Shown: positions 33,231 to 42,587 of the stretch, in pieces
Numbering within the stretch: the stretch's first letter is position 1
Layout: each line of letters opens with the position of its first letter
From: Bacteroidota bacterium
Lineage (GTDB): Bacteria; Bacteroidota; Bacteroidia; UKL13-3
Assembly (NCBI GenBank): GCA_013298895.1
Contig: JAAFJM010000008.1
Span: 62,001 to 126,000, forward strand
Length of the DNA: 64,000 bases
Reading direction: 5' to 3'
The notes under the pieces: generated by a model
What the model was told of the DNA's origin: nothing
What the model saw: only the letters and a program-made list of their open reading frames with translations
Database searches by the model: none
Program-made: the position numbers and the translations under genes

Positions 33231-33770
33231 ATGGCATTATTTTTTTGGGGAACAATTTTTTTCTTTATTTTATTTCCACTGTCAGGTTTACTTTTTTTTG
33301 GATGGTTATTTACAACAAAAAAAATTTTCTTAAAAATATTAATAGGTATTTGGGTTGTAATATTAGGCCTTATTTGTTTATTGATAGCCTTAGCATGGCT
33401 TAGCAATAAGACAGTATTGGAAAAAGAAGATTATTATGGCCAATATGTAATTAATCGGGATTATTTCTGTGGACCACAAACAGATTGGCAATACAACAAT
33501 TTTAGATTTGAAATAAAAAATAATGACTCTATTTACTTTTACATAACAGACAGAGAGAAAATATTAAAAACATTTAAGGGTACAATTACCACCACTCAAT
33601 TTTATAGTTCGGAACGACTGATAATCAACATGGAGCAACCAGCTCACCACATTATGACAAGTAATCCTACAACTTATCGCAGTGCTTGGAGCTTTTATTT
33701 AGTATTTTGCTCACCAAAATTTAATAACGTTTATTTCAAAAAAGGACAGTGGAAACCTCTCAATAAATAG
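33231..33770 (+). CDS. Hypothetical membrane-anchored protein
   Basis: A 179-residue protein with two N-terminal hydrophobic helices (residues ~3-27 and ~33-57) and a soluble external C-terminal domain containing GQYVINRDYFCGPQTDWQYN and FRFEIKNNDSIYFYITD. The second part resembles small uncharacterised Bacteroidota proteins I cannot name. Single-gene unit. The flanking gaps 33050-33230 and 33771-33934 show nothing I can support. Confidence 0.65.
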   Translation: MALFFWGTIFFFILFPLSGLLFFGWLFTTKKIFLKILIGIWVVILGLICLLIALAWLSNKTVLEKEDYYGQYVINRDYFCGPQTDWQYNNFRFEIKNNDSIYFYITDREKILKTFKGTITTTQFYSSERLIINMEQPAHHIMTSNPTTYRSAWSFYLVFCSPKFNNVYFKKGQWKPLNK

Positions 33771-33934
33771 AGTAAAAGAATAGAAAGCAGATAAAAAAAT
33801 GCTTCGACTATGCTCAGCAGCCAATAGTTTCCGCCCTTGTTTGTATTTTTAGCTAAGCGAAACCCAAAAGAACAATATATAAACTAAACTATCAATGCAG
33901 GCGAGGACACTTTTATTGACGTTAAAAATACAAC

Positions 33935-34573
33935 TTAAAAACTTTCTATTTCAGTAGCTAGTATGGCTTCAATTTCTGCGTGTTTATTTAAGGTCATAAA
34001 GTGTCCACCAACCTCAATTTTATAGTCAGGTTTGGTAAAATGAATGGGTAAAATTTTATCGGCAGTTCCATGTATATGTACTAAATTAGGGTGCGTTTGC
34101 AAGTTTTTCCATTTGCCAATTTTATCCAAAGCCCATTTTAAAAAAGTACTATTAGTTTCGTTCAAAATGGCTTTCAATAATGTTTTTTCAGTTTGGGTAT
34201 TGGCTCCAAATAACCAATAACTAATTATATTGGCTCTTTTTAAATAATTAACCGGTAATAAATTATGTAAATTGATGGCCGCAGCCCATCTAAAATAAAA
34301 AGGAATTTCGTACTTATTTTTAACCGAAGAAATTATAATTATTTTGACAGTTGTAATGTGTTTGGCTACTTCTATAGCCATCATACCACCAAACGAAACA
34401 CCTATTAAAATTGAATTTTCAGCAGTTATTTGTTTTGAAATACGCAAGGCATAGTTTTCTATGGTTTCATTATTTAAAGGGTCAATCCATTTAATATATG
34501 TAGCTTTATTATTTTTAAAATTTAGCTTTTGAAATATGCGCTCATCAGCTCCTAAACCACTGAATAAAAACAA
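33935..34573 (-). CDS. Alpha/beta hydrolase
   Basis: A 212-residue compact alpha/beta hydrolase. Oxyanion segment FLFSGLGADERIF at the N-terminus, nucleophile elbow ILIGVSFGGMMA (Ser near residue 61), acid HGTADKILP, and His in VGGHFM near the end. All three catalytic residues are in the usual order. The substrate is unknown. It lies 21 bases after the GH53 gene in the same direction, so the two are probably co-transcribed. Confidence 0.82.
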   Translation of the reverse strand: MFLFSGLGADERIFQKLNFKNNKATYIKWIDPLNNETIENYALRISKQITAENSILIGVSFGGMMAIEVAKHITTVKIIIISSVKNKYEIPFYFRWAAAINLHNLLPVNYLKRANIISYWLFGANTQTEKTLLKAILNETNSTFLKWALDKIGKWKNLQTHPNLVHIHGTADKILPIHFTKPDYKIEVGGHFMTLNKHAEIEAILATEIESF

Positions 34574-34594
34574 CTCTTAAGACTGCCACATTAA

Positions 34595-35659
34595 TTATTT
34601 ATAAACTTGTAAAACAGGCAAAGCCTCGTTGTTAAAATTCCAAAATGCTTGGTTCTCGTTACTGGAACCATCTTTGGCTTGGTTACCTTTAAAACTAACA
34701 TAATCTCCTCCCCAATAACAAAATCCAAGGGCATTAGGAGTTGATTTAGTTAAATTAAAAATGGCTTGCAAATACTCTTTTTGTCCTTGATCAGTAGCTG
34801 TAAACTGAGGTAATATTTGAGTGCTATCTCCAATAATATTGTTTGTCCAATCGTTATAACCAAAGGTAAATGGATAGGAAGTTTCAGCTATCACTACAGG
34901 TTTTTTAAATTGGGTATTTAGGCTTATAAAATTGGTTTGTAAACTATCTAATCCTTTGCCGTGCCAAGTGGGGTAATAAGAAATTCCAATCAAATCATAG
35001 TCAACTGTTTTTATTTGGCTAAAAAACCATTCGGCATTTTTATAACCTGCATGGTGTATCAAAATTTTACAGTTAGTATTAACATTGCGTACAGCTTTAG
35101 TTCCACTTTGCAGCAATTGCACCATTTGGTTCATATAATTAGTGCTTCCTTCTGGCCATAAAAAACCATTGTTAATTTCGTTCCCTATTTGAATATAATC
35201 AGGGTTAATACTGGTAACAATTGTTTTGGTAAAATAATACACACTGTCTTTTAATTGACTAAAATTGATATTGCTCCAAGCAATTGGTTTGGTTTGGGCT
35301 CCAGGGTCGGCCCAAGTATCAGAATAATGCATTGTAAGCCACACTTTCATGTTTAATTGTTTTACTTCATCGGCAAATGCTTTTACCTCAGCTAAGTTAC
35401 TGTGTCCGTTAGTTGGATTATTCCAAATACGCAACCTAATGGTATTTACGCCTGCATTTTTTAAGGTTAGCAGCATATCTTCCTTTATATTTTCAGCATT
35501 GTAAAACGATAAATTGGTGTTTCTAATTTCAGGAATAAAGGAGGCATCAACGCCTTTAATAAATAGAGTAGGGGAAGTGGTATTATTTAAAATGTTATTT
35601 TTAGTGCAATTCAAATTAAAAAGTGCCAGTATAAAAATATAAAAAGGATACTTCTTCAT
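34595..35659 (-). CDS. GH53 arabinogalactan endo-beta-1,4-galactanase, lipoprotein
   Basis: About 354 residues from ATG 35659 (MKKYPFYIFILALFNLNC, lipobox Cys at 18), chosen over a longer reading to 35848 that has no signal. GH53 (beta/alpha)8 features: FIKGVDASFIPEI at the start of the fold, NTIRLRIWNNP, LTMHYSDTWADPGAQ, the acid/base Glu in QIGNEINNGFLWPEG and the nucleophile Glu in PVVIAETSYPF, then YWGGDYV. It hydrolyses beta-1,4-galactan of pectin side chains. Surface lipoprotein placement fits glycan uptake, though no SusC/SusD pair is adjacent. Confidence 0.9.
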   Translation of the reverse strand: MKKYPFYIFILALFNLNCTKNNILNNTTSPTLFIKGVDASFIPEIRNTNLSFYNAENIKEDMLLTLKNAGVNTIRLRIWNNPTNGHSNLAEVKAFADEVKQLNMKVWLTMHYSDTWADPGAQTKPIAWSNINFSQLKDSVYYFTKTIVTSINPDYIQIGNEINNGFLWPEGSTNYMNQMVQLLQSGTKAVRNVNTNCKILIHHAGYKNAEWFFSQIKTVDYDLIGISYYPTWHGKGLDSLQTNFISLNTQFKKPVVIAETSYPFTFGYNDWTNNIIGDSTQILPQFTATDQGQKEYLQAIFNLTKSTPNALGFCYWGGDYVSFKGNQAKDGSSNENQAFWNFNNEALPVLQVYK

Positions 35660-35768
35660 GGTTTTCGTTACAGTGTCTATTATAAACAAATAAACAGTTT
35701 TTCTCTTAATAATTAGATAAGTAATAAATCTGTTTTTATATTTTTTTTGTACACTATAATAAAGCGCT

Positions 35769-36908
35769 ATGATAAAACGATTTACAGCCATATTTAAAAC
35801 AGAAGACAGGATTTTTGGACTTGACTTGATGCGTTTTTTCGCTATCATTTTGGTTATTCTTGGGCATTCAAGGTGGATGACTGCTAGTTTTCCTAAGCCA
35901 TTACGAGCAGTTTTATATGGCAGTGGAATTTTAGGTGTTGAATTGTTTTTTGTATTAAGTGGATTTTTAATAGGTGGAATCTTATTAAAGCAATTTGAAA
36001 AAAATAATTACTCACTGAACTTTGGTGATATTAAGAATTTTTGGATGCGCAGATGGTTAAGAACCCTTCCCAACTATTATTTTATATTGCTTGTATACAT
36101 AGCATTATATTTTAATGAAATTCCAGATATAATATGGCGTTATTTCTTTTTCCTTCAAAATATTTGGAACACACCCCCAAATTTTTTTGAAGAATCATGG
36201 AGCTTATGTATTGAAGAACTTTCGTATTTAATTTCGCCTTTAATTTTGGCATTGGCAGCTTATTTATTTAAAAGCGCTAAAAATATTAATAAATCAATTT
36301 TTGTTTGGGTAAGTATTTTTTTAATCATAATAATTACAATTCTCAGGGCCTATTACTCCGTATTTTTTTTACATGAAGGTTATAAATGGTCTCACGATTT
36401 TAGAGAAGTTGGATTAATAAGACTTGATGCCATTTATTTTGGATTTATTGTGGCATTCATAGCTTCCAAACATAGTGAATTTTATGAAAAAACGAAGGTA
36501 TTTACATTTATTATCGGAGTAATAGGTATTGCTGCTTTAATGGTTTTTCAAAAAAATCTTACTGAGGTAAACCCCAATTTATTCTTAAATACTTTTTTTA
36601 CTTCATTTTTAAGTATTGCCATAGCTTTGACCATTCCATTTTTAGCAAGTATAAAAACATTTAAATTTCAGTTTATTGCCAAGCCCGTAACCGCTGTTTC
36701 CATTATTTCTTATTCATTATATTTAATAAATAATGGGGTAGTGGCTGCTATGTTTTTTAAGAGTAGTAATGGTGGCGAGGGTTGGACAACTTCATTTGCG
36801 TTTGGCATGTATATTTTATATTGGTTTTTGTGTTTATTTATTTCAACTTTAATTTTTGTGTTTTTCGAAAAACCAATGACAGATTTAAGAAATAGATTTA
36901 AGCAATAA
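35769..36908 (+). CDS. Acyltransferase 3 family membrane protein
   Basis: A 379-residue polytopic protein of the OafA/acyltransferase-3 family. The N-terminal signature is clear: FGLDLMRFFAIILVILGHS with the family His, then GVELFFVLSGFLIG and RRWLRTLPNYYFIL, followed by about eight more helices. Members O-acetylate or O-acylate cell-surface glycans. Divergent from the GH53 lipoprotein with a 109-base intergenic region, a weak link to surface polysaccharide. It ends at a strong terminator. Confidence 0.88.
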   Translation: MIKRFTAIFKTEDRIFGLDLMRFFAIILVILGHSRWMTASFPKPLRAVLYGSGILGVELFFVLSGFLIGGILLKQFEKNNYSLNFGDIKNFWMRRWLRTLPNYYFILLVYIALYFNEIPDIIWRYFFFLQNIWNTPPNFFEESWSLCIEELSYLISPLILALAAYLFKSAKNINKSIFVWVSIFLIIIITILRAYYSVFFLHEGYKWSHDFREVGLIRLDAIYFGFIVAFIASKHSEFYEKTKVFTFIIGVIGIAALMVFQKNLTEVNPNLFLNTFFTSFLSIAIALTIPFLASIKTFKFQFIAKPVTAVSIISYSLYLINNGVVAAMFFKSSNGGEGWTTSFAFGMYILYWFLCLFISTLIFVFFEKPMTDLRNRFKQ

Positions 36909-36923
36909 ATCAACCCAATAAAA

Positions 36924-36950
36924 AAACGCCACTTATTTTAAGTGGCGTTT
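36924..36950. terminator. Bidirectional terminator (acyltransferase / TonB receptor)
   Basis: Stem AAACGCCACTTA / TAAGTGGCGTTT with a TTT loop and A/T runs on both sides, between two convergent genes. Confidence 0.85.
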
Positions 36951-36978
36951 AAATAGGTTTTTAAATAAGTTAGTTATA

Positions 36979-39825
36979 CTAAAATTTAACTGAAACTCCT
37001 AATACAATATGACGCTGCTGCAAATATCTGGCAGGATTTGAAGGTGGTGGTCCACCATTTCCTAAACGGGGGTCTATGTATCGGGGATCTGTCCAAGTTT
37101 CAGGTACATTATCACCATTTTGAAAGGCAGTACCAGTAACGGGATTAATTATAGAAGCATTTTGATTATCAAAAATGTTACTAACTTGGATATTCCAAGC
37201 CAAATTTGTTTTTTTAATTTTAACAAATTTTGTAAAAGTAAAATCAGCCCAAAACCAATACTCACCTACTTCGCTCCAACGTGCATCTGGATTGGGGTCA
37301 GTAACATAAATTGGTCTACCGGTTTGCGGATCATTTCTTGAGAAAATGGCGGGAGTATATCTTATTCCTGAACGAGTAACTGTTTCAAAATAAAAACTCA
37401 TATTATTTAGCCATTTTTTGTTGAACAAACCCTTTTTTCTATTAATTTTAAATACATGATTAGTTTTAAAATCAAAAGGAATATCCCAAGGTAAATAGTA
37501 TTCTTTTGTATCTTCAATGGTTCCACTTGCAAGTAATTCTTTTAATTTTTCGTTCGCACTTGCACTTTGTCCCGTTGTTACCATGTATGTAAACGATGCT
37601 TGACCTTGATACCAATTACCAATACGTTTAATATACCCTAATTCTACCCCTCTGCTTCTTGCAAAGTCAGAATTAATACGCATGGTTCTGGTTACATCTC
37701 TACCCGTAATATCTTTTACAATTACAGAAGCGGTGGTAATAAACTCATATTTGTCTTTCCAATACGCAGAAATTGTTAAAGCGTCATTATTGGTTAATTG
37801 TGAGCGTAAACCAATTTCGTAACTAATATCAACCTCAGGATTTAAATTTGGATTACCAACAGCAGCTGCAGTACTTCTGTCTTGGTATAATGGATTTAAG
37901 CCAGGATAAATAAAAGAAGGATGTGGTAAAATAGTGGTATGGCCATAATTAAAATATAACATTTTATTTTCAGCAATAGGGAAACTAGCAGATATTTTAG
38001 GTAAAAATCGGAACTTGTATCGCATATCACCTATTTGTGTACTAAATGCCAAATAATCTTGTCTAATTTCATCCCTAATTGGTGATTTTTGATTGGCAAC
38101 TGCATCATCAATATATTTTCCAGGTGCCCAATACTCGAATCTACCACCAATGCTAGCTACTAAACCTTTATATTTGATTTGGTCTGTTACATAAAATCCA
38201 CCTCTTTGTGGATTTACTTTCCAAACATCGCTTTGTTGCCCCAATCTAAATGATTGTGATTGGCTGCCATCAGAGAGCGTTATTGGCGCACCAATCCATG
38301 GGCGAATGATATCTATCCAAAGCATTTCTTGAAACTTCATTTCAAAACCAAATGTTAGTTTATTTAATGAATTACGCGAGTATAAGTTTCCTTGACTTTT
38401 TAATACATATTCTTCGAGGTAATGATGATGCCATAAACTAGCAATACCATTGTTATTGTTAAATCCATCAGGCAATTGAACAAAAGTAACATTTGAACCC
38501 GCAGTAGGTAAGAAAATAGAAGTTGGAAATAAATTGATAGAACCCGCATCAAAAACTTGATCTACATTACTTGGGCGCCAATCTCTACCATTTGCATCTG
38601 CCCTTAATTGGACAAAAAATCTTGAACCAGTTACATCAAAGCTAAAACGCTTATTTACTGATTGCTTATAATTGATAACTTGCATGTATGCATCGTGGGT
38701 AAATGTATTGGCATTATCCATTTGCTTGCTGAAATTGTATTGATAACCAGGCTGAAAAGGAACATCATTACCAAAAATACGTAACATATTGATATCTTGG
38801 TTAACCGTAATGGAGCGTAATAAACTAAAGGTAAACTTTTTATTATTTTTTAAATCGTAGTTAACTTTCACAAAAGCACTCCATCTATTATCTTGGTATG
38901 GAGTAAGATTGGTATTATTATATAATGAAGAAACTACCTGATTGGCAGGGTTTCTATAAAATTCATCACTAAATGCAGTTCTTAGTGCAACTGAAAATTT
39001 TACTTTATTTTTAAGTGTTTTTTTCATTAAAGGACCACTCACATTTAATTCAGCCACTTGACTATTCCAATTAGCTCTTGAATTTTTGTTAAAACCAAAA
39101 TCATCTCTTTTGTAACTTGCACTTACCTCGTATTTGTCGCCTCCACGTTTCGTTTTGGTGCTAATTACACCAGCTGTGGCATCTCCAACCTCTGCACCAA
39201 TTCCACCTGTGGTAACTTCAATTTCGCTGATGGCATTTGAACCAATATCTAATCCAAAACCAGTTCCTGCTAATGGATCAGTTACGTTTACACCATCAAT
39301 ATAAGTTCCGGTTTCGTATGTTCTTCCACCTCGAATATTAACTCCAGCAGGCGACTGAACCACACCTGGCTGCGTATTAACTATTTGTTGTAACTGACGT
39401 GATGGAGCTAATTCTATATTATCTTGACTTATGGTATTGATAGTTTGAGGTTTATCAACATCAATCAATGGCTTTTTACCAACAATAACTACTTCATCCA
39501 TATTGGTGCTAGCAACAGCCATTTCAATTGTTCCAATATTGGTAGTTTGGCCAGCTTTAACTTTTACTTCAGTTTTTAAAACAGTTTTAAAACCTAAATA
39601 TTTTATTTCAATATTATATTCACCGACCTTTATGTTTTTTAAGGTAAAAATACCCTCAGAGTTAGTTTGCGTGGCATACGAAGTACCTTTAACCACTATG
39701 GTAACCCCAATTAAGGTTTCGTTTCGTTTGGCATCTACAATTTTACCTGTAATAAAACCAGTGTTTTGGGCAAAACTGTAAGTATTTATAATAAAAAAAG
39801 CAATAACAGCGTAGATAAATTTCAT
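36979..39825 (-). CDS. TonB-dependent receptor with carboxypeptidase-like regulatory domain
   Basis: About 948 residues from ATG 39825 (signal FIYAVIAFFIINTYSFAQ); the frame extends to 39873 but that part overlaps a likely promoter. A CarboxypepD_reg-like domain (residues ~22-105: GFITGKIVDAKRNETLIGV) precedes the plug (VVIVGKKPLIDVDKPQ; VQSPAGVNIRGGRTYETGTY) and a ~700-residue outer-membrane barrel ending in LGVSVKF with the terminal Phe. Substrate unknown. No SusD-type partner follows, so it is a stand-alone OmpA-like/TonB receptor rather than a PUL member. Confidence 0.9.
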   Translation of the reverse strand: MKFIYAVIAFFIINTYSFAQNTGFITGKIVDAKRNETLIGVTIVVKGTSYATQTNSEGIFTLKNIKVGEYNIEIKYLGFKTVLKTEVKVKAGQTTNIGTIEMAVASTNMDEVVIVGKKPLIDVDKPQTINTISQDNIELAPSRQLQQIVNTQPGVVQSPAGVNIRGGRTYETGTYIDGVNVTDPLAGTGFGLDIGSNAISEIEVTTGGIGAEVGDATAGVISTKTKRGGDKYEVSASYKRDDFGFNKNSRANWNSQVAELNVSGPLMKKTLKNKVKFSVALRTAFSDEFYRNPANQVVSSLYNNTNLTPYQDNRWSAFVKVNYDLKNNKKFTFSLLRSITVNQDINMLRIFGNDVPFQPGYQYNFSKQMDNANTFTHDAYMQVINYKQSVNKRFSFDVTGSRFFVQLRADANGRDWRPSNVDQVFDAGSINLFPTSIFLPTAGSNVTFVQLPDGFNNNNGIASLWHHHYLEEYVLKSQGNLYSRNSLNKLTFGFEMKFQEMLWIDIIRPWIGAPITLSDGSQSQSFRLGQQSDVWKVNPQRGGFYVTDQIKYKGLVASIGGRFEYWAPGKYIDDAVANQKSPIRDEIRQDYLAFSTQIGDMRYKFRFLPKISASFPIAENKMLYFNYGHTTILPHPSFIYPGLNPLYQDRSTAAAVGNPNLNPEVDISYEIGLRSQLTNNDALTISAYWKDKYEFITTASVIVKDITGRDVTRTMRINSDFARSRGVELGYIKRIGNWYQGQASFTYMVTTGQSASANEKLKELLASGTIEDTKEYYLPWDIPFDFKTNHVFKINRKKGLFNKKWLNNMSFYFETVTRSGIRYTPAIFSRNDPQTGRPIYVTDPNPDARWSEVGEYWFWADFTFTKFVKIKKTNLAWNIQVSNIFDNQNASIINPVTGTAFQNGDNVPETWTDPRYIDPRLGNGGPPPSNPARYLQQRHIVLGVSVKF

Positions 39826-40007
39826 TAATTTTATTTTTAAAAAACGTGGCAAAATATAATTTTCAGTTTGCATTGCATAATTAAGTTAATGTTGCTTCAA
39901 AAAAAATGTTTACAAAAATATGTCTTTGGGTAATTTTTTAACAATGGCACGGTTTTAGTAAAATTTTGTTTATGCTTGCATTATTAAATTTTTCAAGCTT
40001 GTAAATT

Positions 40008-40373
40008 ATGAAACGTATATTATTTTTTTTATTATTTATTCCTTTTATTAGTAAAGCCGATGTTTTTGATGATGTGGTAACAACCATAAAAACAAACAAT
40101 AGTGACGCGGTTACAAAGTTTTTAAATGCCAATGTTGAAATAACTTTGCTTGAAACTGAAAGTCTTTGTAGTAAAGCACAGGCAGAACAAATGTTGAAAA
40201 AATTCTTTGATAAATACCCATCAAAAGTAATTACTATAAAACATAGAGGTGCTTCGGCCCAAGGTGCCAAATATGCTATTGCTAGTTATGAAACTGCTTC
40301 AGGGTTAAAACTAAGATTATATATTTTTATGAAGGACAACTTAATTCACGAACTTAAAGTAGAAAGAGAATAA
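40008..40373 (+). CDS. DUF4783 protein
   Basis: A 121-residue exported protein: signal peptide LFFLLFIPFISKA, then a small alpha/beta (NTF2-like) DUF4783 domain with AVTKFLNANVEITLLE, SKAQAEQMLKKFFDKYP and HRGASAQGAKYAIASYET. DUF4783 is a Bacteroidota family of unknown function. It is followed after four bases by a conserved hypothetical gene, so the two form a unit. Confidence 0.83.
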   Translation: MKRILFFLLFIPFISKADVFDDVVTTIKTNNSDAVTKFLNANVEITLLETESLCSKAQAEQMLKKFFDKYPSKVITIKHRGASAQGAKYAIASYETASGLKLRLYIFMKDNLIHELKVERE

Positions 40374-40377
40374 CCAA

Positions 40378-41061
40378 ATGGATATTGAATTAGAAAAAAT
40401 TAAAAATACACTACTAATTAAATCTTCAACTAAGCAGTTAACCTTTAGAAACACAAAAGCTGCTTTCGAAATTTTTAAAGCCTGTGTTAAGTCAATTGTT
40501 GCCGAATTAGCTCCACCAATATCCGAAGCCGATAAACATGTAGAAGTTAGCTTTATTGAAAAAACACCTTTTGAATTTCATTTAAAATTTAGTGGTGATA
40601 CTTTGGTTTTTATGATGCACACCAATGTGTTTGATTTTGATAATGAACATTTTATTGCGAAAACAAAATATGTTCATAAAAACAAATTAAGAGAATTTTG
40701 TGGATTAATTCAGGTATATAACTTTTTAAGTGATTCCATTAAATATAACCGTGAAGCTGATGCTGGATTTTTAGTAGGAAGATTTTTTATCAATTTTGAA
40801 AATCATTTTTTCCTTGAAGGAAAAAAGCAACTCTCGTATTTATTTAACGACTTTGAAAAACAAGAATTTAACTCGGAATCTGCGTATAAAATTATTATTG
40901 AATCAATTAATTTTGCGCTTCATTTTGATTTAATGGTACCAAACTTTGAAAACATGCAGTTTATTTCCTTAGAGCAAAAAAATTTAATGAGTTACAGTAG
41001 CGGAATGCCAACTAATAAAACCTTAGGATTTTTAACACACCCCAATCCCGATTCTTATTAA
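40378..41061 (+). CDS. Conserved hypothetical protein
   Basis: A 227-residue soluble protein with no signal or membrane segment. Mixed alpha/beta; the block VSFIEKTPFEFHLKFSGDTL and the C-terminal SSGMPTNKTLGFLTHPNPDS look conserved in style, but I do not recognise a domain. It is coupled to the DUF4783 gene (four-base gap) and ends at a terminator 45 bases downstream. Confidence 0.7.
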   Translation: MDIELEKIKNTLLIKSSTKQLTFRNTKAAFEIFKACVKSIVAELAPPISEADKHVEVSFIEKTPFEFHLKFSGDTLVFMMHTNVFDFDNEHFIAKTKYVHKNKLREFCGLIQVYNFLSDSIKYNREADAGFLVGRFFINFENHFFLEGKKQLSYLFNDFEKQEFNSESAYKIIIESINFALHFDLMVPNFENMQFISLEQKNLMSYSSGMPTNKTLGFLTHPNPDSY

Positions 41062-41105
41062 AATATAATTGATTTAATATAATAATTTTGTCAAATAAAA
41101 ATTTT

Positions 41106-41141
41106 AAAAGGCAGTTTACTCAATTGTAAATTGCCTTTTTT
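41106..41141 (+). terminator. Intrinsic terminator before lysA
   Basis: Stem AAAGGCAGTTTA / TAAATTGCCTTT with one mismatch, loop CTCAATTG, then a T-run. It overlaps the beginning of an open frame from TTG 41131, which supports placing the lysA start downstream at 41182. Confidence 0.75.
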
Positions 41142-41181
41142 ATTGCATATTGCAGCCTCGAACTTTATCCAACAAATTTTA

Positions 41182-42399
41182 ATGATTAACCAAGAACTTA
41201 ACGAACAATTATTACAGATTGCTCAAACTTATGATGCACCTGTTTACGTGTACCACGCAGAAACTATTATTAACCAATATAACAAGTTAGTTAACGCATT
41301 TAAACCATTAAATATAAAGATAAAGTACGCATGTAAGGCTTTAAATAATTCGGCCATTTTACAATTATTAAAACAACAAGGAAGTGGCTTAGATACAGTA
41401 TCAATTAACGAAGTTCATTTGGGTTTAAACGCAGGTTTTTTACCTAATGAAATTATTTTTACTCCTAATTGTGTTGGTTTTGAAGAGATAGAACAAGCAG
41501 TAGAATTAGGCGTTCATATCAATATTGATAATATCTCTATTTTAGAGCAATTTGGAAGTAAATATGGGCATTCAGTTCCATGTTGTATTCGTTTAAATCC
41601 ACATATTTTGGCGGGCGGAAATAGTAAAATTTCAACAGGACACATTGATTCAAAATTTGGAATTTCAGTATACCAAATGCGCCATGTTTTGCGTGTAATT
41701 CAATCGCACAATATTCATGTAAATGGATTACACATGCATACCGGAAGTGATATTTTGGACGCTGGTGTATTTTTACAAGGTGCCGAAATTTTATTTGATG
41801 CAGCTAAAGATTTTACTGAATTAGATTTTATTGATTTTGGAAGTGGTTTTAAAGTGGCTTACAAACCAAACGACATTACTACCGATATTGAAGAATTAGG
41901 AAAAAGTTTAAGCAGTCGTTTTAATGAATTTTGCAAAGAATATGGTAAAGATTTAGAACTTTGGTTTGAACCAGGAAAATTTTTGGTGAGTGAAAGTGGT
42001 TACTTCTTAGTAAAAGCAAATGTAATTAAGCAAACTACTGCTACTGTTTTTGTTGGTGTTAACAGTGGTTTGAACCATTTAATTAGGCCAATGCTTTACG
42101 ATTCGTATCATCATATTGTAAATTTAAGTAACCCAGAAGGTAAAGAAAGAATTTATACTGTGGTTGGTTATATTTGCGAAACTGACACATTTGCTTGGGA
42201 TAGGAAATTAAATGAAGTATCAGAAGGCGATATTTTGTGTTTTTTAAATGCAGGCGCTTATGGAATAACCATGAGTAGCAACTACAATGCTAGGTTTAGA
42301 CCGGCTGAAGTTTTGATTTACAAGAATAACGCACATTTGATAAGAAAACGAGAAACAATGGCAGATATTATACAAAATGAGGTTGCCATGAATTGGTAA
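41182..42399 (+). CDS. lysA: Diaminopimelate decarboxylase
   Basis: A 405-residue PLP enzyme of the alanine-racemase-fold (type III) family, making lysine from meso-diaminopimelate. PLP Lys in IKYACKALNNSAILQ (near 46), phosphate-binding FGSGFKVAY, substrate loops MHTGSDI, CETDTFAWDR and the Tyr in AGAYGITMSSNYNARFRP are all present. ATG 41182 is preferred over the TTG at 41131, which lies in a terminator. Stands alone. Confidence 0.92.
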   Translation: MINQELNEQLLQIAQTYDAPVYVYHAETIINQYNKLVNAFKPLNIKIKYACKALNNSAILQLLKQQGSGLDTVSINEVHLGLNAGFLPNEIIFTPNCVGFEEIEQAVELGVHINIDNISILEQFGSKYGHSVPCCIRLNPHILAGGNSKISTGHIDSKFGISVYQMRHVLRVIQSHNIHVNGLHMHTGSDILDAGVFLQGAEILFDAAKDFTELDFIDFGSGFKVAYKPNDITTDIEELGKSLSSRFNEFCKEYGKDLELWFEPGKFLVSESGYFLVKANVIKQTTATVFVGVNSGLNHLIRPMLYDSYHHIVNLSNPEGKERIYTVVGYICETDTFAWDRKLNEVSEGDILCFLNAGAYGITMSSNYNARFRPAEVLIYKNNAHLIRKRETMADIIQNEVAMNW

Positions 42400-42587
42400 T
42401 TTTGTTTTAAATTATTTTGAAACAAATAGCATAATAAGCCGTTGATAATAAAATAAATGTACAGCTTAATTTAGTTTGTGAATAATTAAGTAAAATATAT
42501 TATTTCAGCTTACTAAATTGCATACAACATATTTGGAACCGAATTTGACTAGTTAATAGTTAAATGAAAAAATTTTGGAATTATAAC

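Noticed and set aside
35660-35848. N-terminal extension of the GH53 gene
   Set aside because: It overlaps the start of the divergent acyltransferase gene and would bury a clean lipoprotein signal.
39826-39873. N-terminal extension of the TonB receptor
   Set aside because: The extra residues precede a normal Sec signal and overlap an AT-rich promoter-like region.
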